Made by a program: the position numbers and the translations under genes
Source of the DNA: Aureobasidium sp. EXF-3400
Lineage: Eukaryota; Ascomycota; Dothideomycetes; Dothideales; Saccotheciaceae
DNA: 32,812 bases
Direction of reading: 5' to 3'
Assembly (NCBI GenBank): GCA_024195585.1
Contig: SWBL01000447.1
Location: 1 to 32,812, forward strand
Part shown: piece by piece, positions 30,502-32,812 of the stretch
Position numbering within the stretch: the stretch's first letter is position 1
How the letters are laid out: every line of letters begins with the position of its first letter
The notes under the pieces: generated by a model
What the model saw: the letters and a program-made list of their open reading frames with translations, nothing else
What the model was told of the DNA's origin: nothing
The model's database searches: none

Positions 30502-32760
30502 TTATCGGTGCCTGTGATCGTGCGAACCATGCCCGAAGTCTGCTTCTGATCTCTTGGATTCTTTCTTGACCTTTACCGCGAACTCAGCCACAAGAGCGAT
30601 GTGGTCAGAGGGGTGGTAAATGTGAGGGAATCCAGGCACTCGGCTGAGGTATTGTTTGTCAATCTCTCCGAGGAGGCCGGTAACACTCAAAGCGTTGGTA
30701 GAATACCAGATGTAATCGATGCAGCCAACGAATGTGGGCGTGTAGTTGGTAAACTCGAGCTCGCCAATGTGCGAGTACGATGACTTGAGGCTGAAAGGAT
30801 GGGCCATACCCTCCTTTGTGAAGTTACCGTACTTGCGGCCTGCCAAGTCATCGTGCGAGGATGAAAGTGAGCCGTGCGCCAACAAGTCGTACACACCACT
30901 TTCCGAAGTACTGTTGAAATCGCCACAAATAATGAGCGGAATGTCAGTGTTGGATGCATACTCTTGCGAAGGTGCAGGGGGTAGTTTCTCGACAGGCACT
31001 TCATCCACCTCATCACCATTGGCGTAACGGAACAGTTCCTTGTCCTTGAGTGCGGGCCATTTGGCGTACTCTCTGCTCAAGCGATTAAGCTGCTCCAGTA
31101 AAATTGCAACTTGCACAACCTTGACATCCTTGAATTGCGGGTCCCAGAACAAGTGAAGGTTGACTACCATCTGGCGAGCGCCGGTTTGGCGGCTCTCGAG
31201 GAAGGCAACAGTTGCGATATCGTCACGAGTCATGACGCGATTGAAAATGTCGTGCTCACCCTTCATGTCGGGACGGTTGATGGCCGTCCGGCCAAACTCC
31301 ACTACTTGCTTATCGAGCAGGATATACTTGGTATTGTTGTAAAAGGTGGCGCAGCCATCAACCATTTTCGCGTTCTTCTCGGACATGGTGTGAGCGCGCG
31401 ACTTTTGCCAGAACATGCCTCTGTAATCGTCATGAGCGAGTTGAGGGCGGAAGTATTCATTGAAGCCTTCAGCATCAATCTCCTGCAGACAAATAACGTC
31501 GGCTCGGCGTTGTCTTATCTCGCCCAGAAGGACCTCTCTGCGGTTCTCCCACAGGAGGGCATGCGATGGGGCGTAGCCATATTGAGCTTCCGTCGTGTAC
31601 TTGTCACACAGAATGTTGTGACTGTAGACTACGAATCTTTCTTGCTCCGCAACAGGAGACTCATCGAGGACAATCCAGTCGCGCTCGTTGGGCGGTTCGG
31701 GACCTTGAGCATGCTCACGCAGAGTGCGGATCAATTCGGTAGTGCCCGACTCGGCGATGATATCCTTGATGTTCTCATTCAGAGGGTTACCCTCGAGGCC
31801 GAGAGTTTCCAGCTGATAAAGGTAGCCCAATTCGCTAGGCAAGTCGACAAGGTTGTTGTCGATGAGCAGGAGGGTGCGAAGGTTTGTAAGCATACCAATC
31901 TCTGGTGGAATGGTTGAGAGATCGTTCTGTGAAAGGTCGAGGAAAGTAAGTCTGCGCAGCATGCCAATTTCGGGTACCAGCCAATTAAGCTTGTTCTGAT
32001 TGACATAGAGCTTCTCGAGGAAGTAGTATTTGAAGAGATTGTTGGCAAGAGCACGTAAACCCTGGCCACCGAAATCGATGGCAGTGAAAGGGTGCTTCTC
32101 ATCATGGTACGGCATTCTTCTCCCGCGCTCTTCCTTGTTATCTTCGGTCTTCCTAGCACCAGGGCCCAGCTGGGCTATAGCCTGCCGACTGGCGACATGA
32201 GCGTTCCTGGCGTAGTAGTGAGGCTGTGTGGCGTCACGCGATACTTGAGCCAGGCGCTGCTGCTCCTGCCAGTGCTCGCTGGAAGGCTTGCTAAGTTGAC
32301 TGTGCGTGCTGAGCGGCGTTTGGCTCTGCATGTGGCTGGGCGTAAAGTGAGGAGTCGAGCTCGAGAGGTTGTGCGAGTGAGAAGCAAAGGCATCGTGGTG
32401 GTGTTGGTGCTGAGCATGGTGGGGTTGCTGCTGCTGTTGAGAGTGGGCTTGATTTTGATGGTGAGTTTGCAGATTCTGCTGCGACTGTTGTTGCTGGCCG
32501 AACTGCTTGCTCATGTTCATGTGCATCTGGAAGCGCTGGTGACTGTTGCCGTTGAGGATGCCATGCTGATTAAACATGGTATTGAAAGCGGGCGAGTTGG
32601 CGCCGGGGGAGCGGTTGGGCGAGGGAGTGTCCTGAGTATGGAAGGGAATGCGCTGCGAGGTGGTGATGGGCGAGCCGTGACGAGTCTGTAGCTGGCGCTG
32701 CGACTGTGGTTGATAGAAATACTGGCCGGCTCCTTGGAACCGAAAGGCACCATCGGCCAT
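30502..32760 (-). CDS. CCR4: CCR4-NOT deadenylase catalytic subunit Ccr4
   Basis: This single-exon gene encodes 752 residues. Ccr4 shortens mRNA poly(A) tails in the CCR4-NOT complex. Residues 1-200 are rich in Gln, His and Ser (runs such as QQQQSQQ, HSQQQQQPHH), likely disordered. Leucine-rich repeats at about 230-345 (FLDLSQNDLSTIPPEIGML, LLLIDNNLVDLPSELGYL) contact Caf1. The endonuclease/exonuclease/phosphatase-type nuclease domain spans about 375-745. Visible active-site segments are VYSHNILCDKYTT (N382), VICLQEIDAEGF (E427, metal ligand), IICGDFNST (D and N) and the closing HPSDHIALVAEF (D and H). The stop TAA is at 30502-30504. The start lies 52 bp from the window edge, so a 5' UTR exon may lie outside. 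Confidence 0.95.
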   Translation of the reverse strand: MADGAFRFQGAGQYFYQPQSQRQLQTRHGSPITTSQRIPFHTQDTPSPNRSPGANSPAFNTMFNQHGILNGNSHQRFQMHMNMSKQFGQQQQSQQNLQTHHQNQAHSQQQQQPHHAQHQHHHDAFASHSHNLSSSTPHFTPSHMQSQTPLSTHSQLSKPSSEHWQEQQRLAQVSRDATQPHYYARNAHVASRQAIAQLGPGARKTEDNKEERGRRMPYHDEKHPFTAIDFGGQGLRALANNLFKYYFLEKLYVNQNKLNWLVPEIGMLRRLTFLDLSQNDLSTIPPEIGMLTNLRTLLLIDNNLVDLPSELGYLYQLETLGLEGNPLNENIKDIIAESGTTELIRTLREHAQGPEPPNERDWIVLDESPVAEQERFVVYSHNILCDKYTTEAQYGYAPSHALLWENRREVLLGEIRQRRADVICLQEIDAEGFNEYFRPQLAHDDYRGMFWQKSRAHTMSEKNAKMVDGCATFYNNTKYILLDKQVVEFGRTAINRPDMKGEHDIFNRVMTRDDIATVAFLESRQTGARQMVVNLHLFWDPQFKDVKVVQVAILLEQLNRLSREYAKWPALKDKELFRYANGDEVDEVPVEKLPPAPSQEYASNTDIPLIICGDFNSTSESGVYDLLAHGSLSSSHDDLAGRKYGNFTKEGMAHPFSLKSSYSHIGELEFTNYTPTFVGCIDYIWYSTNALSVTGLLGEIDKQYLSRVPGFPHIYHPSDHIALVAEFAVKVKKESKRSEADFGHGSHDHRHR

Positions 32761-32812
32761 CTAGGAATGGAGGGAGGCGGTGACGAGAGACGGGCGACGG
32801 CTTCTTCTTTTC

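Noticed and set aside
31111..31917. 268-codon open frame on the plus strand
   Set aside because: It is antisense to the catalytic half of CCR4, whose frame carries all family motifs; the plus-strand translation has no recognisable domain.
1..32812. CRISPR arrays, insertion sequences, prokaryote-type operons
   Set aside because: None seen; intron-containing genes and fungal protein families show this is eukaryotic nuclear DNA.

Overview
The window comes from the nuclear genome of a filamentous ascomycete (Pezizomycotina). Evidence: protein genes are split by short introns of about 47-73 nt with GTRNGT-type donors and CTAAC/CTGAC-like branch points; a dispersed single 5S rRNA gene lies at the left edge; and the proteins resemble fungal RRP6, VPS51, UBP2, CCR4, a Tim17-like complex I subunit and a PNP-NACHT-ankyrin receptor. 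A Dothideomycete is my guess, but the sequence does not prove the class.

Layout. 1-88 is the 3' part of a 5S rRNA gene. 0.5-4.0 kb holds VPS51 and RRP6 in tandem on the minus strand. 4.5-11.8 kb holds three hydrolases on alternating strands: a secreted GH95 alpha-L-fucosidase-like protein (+), a leaderless GH18 chitinase (-) and an RNase T2 (+). Between the two glycoside hydrolases are two tRNA-like pol III modules. 12.4-16.0 kb is a fungal NOD-like receptor (PNP_UDP-NACHT-ankyrin, minus strand) whose frame is intact across two introns except for one TAG at codon 524. 16.5-17.4 kb is a mitochondrial enoyl-CoA hydratase (+). 18.0-22.1 kb is the deubiquitinase UBP2 in eight exons (-). 22.5-23.2 kb is the NDUFA11-like complex I subunit (+), 24.1-25.5 kb tubulin cofactor C (+), and 26.4-27.0 kb a small secreted six-cysteine protein (+). 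27.2-27.7 kb is a NIF3-like small protein (-), 28.2-29.0 kb an AMMECR1-domain protein (-), and 30.5-32.8 kb the deadenylase CCR4 (-).

The genes do not form one pathway. Conserved housekeeping genes (RNA decay: RRP6, CCR4; trafficking: VPS51; ubiquitin: UBP2; mitochondrion: enoyl-CoA hydratase, complex I; tubulin folding: TBCC) flank an accessory-looking block at about 4.5-16 kb. That block holds carbohydrate and RNA hydrolases, pol III-derived repeats and an immune-type receptor. Four gene pairs are divergent and share intergenic promoters. All multi-exon models below were built by hand from splice consensus and family similarity; in each the summed exon length is a multiple of three.

The most notable observation is the NLR. 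Its domains read through in one frame on both sides of a single TAG just after Walker B, so it is either a recent null allele, a base error, or an unusual expression case.
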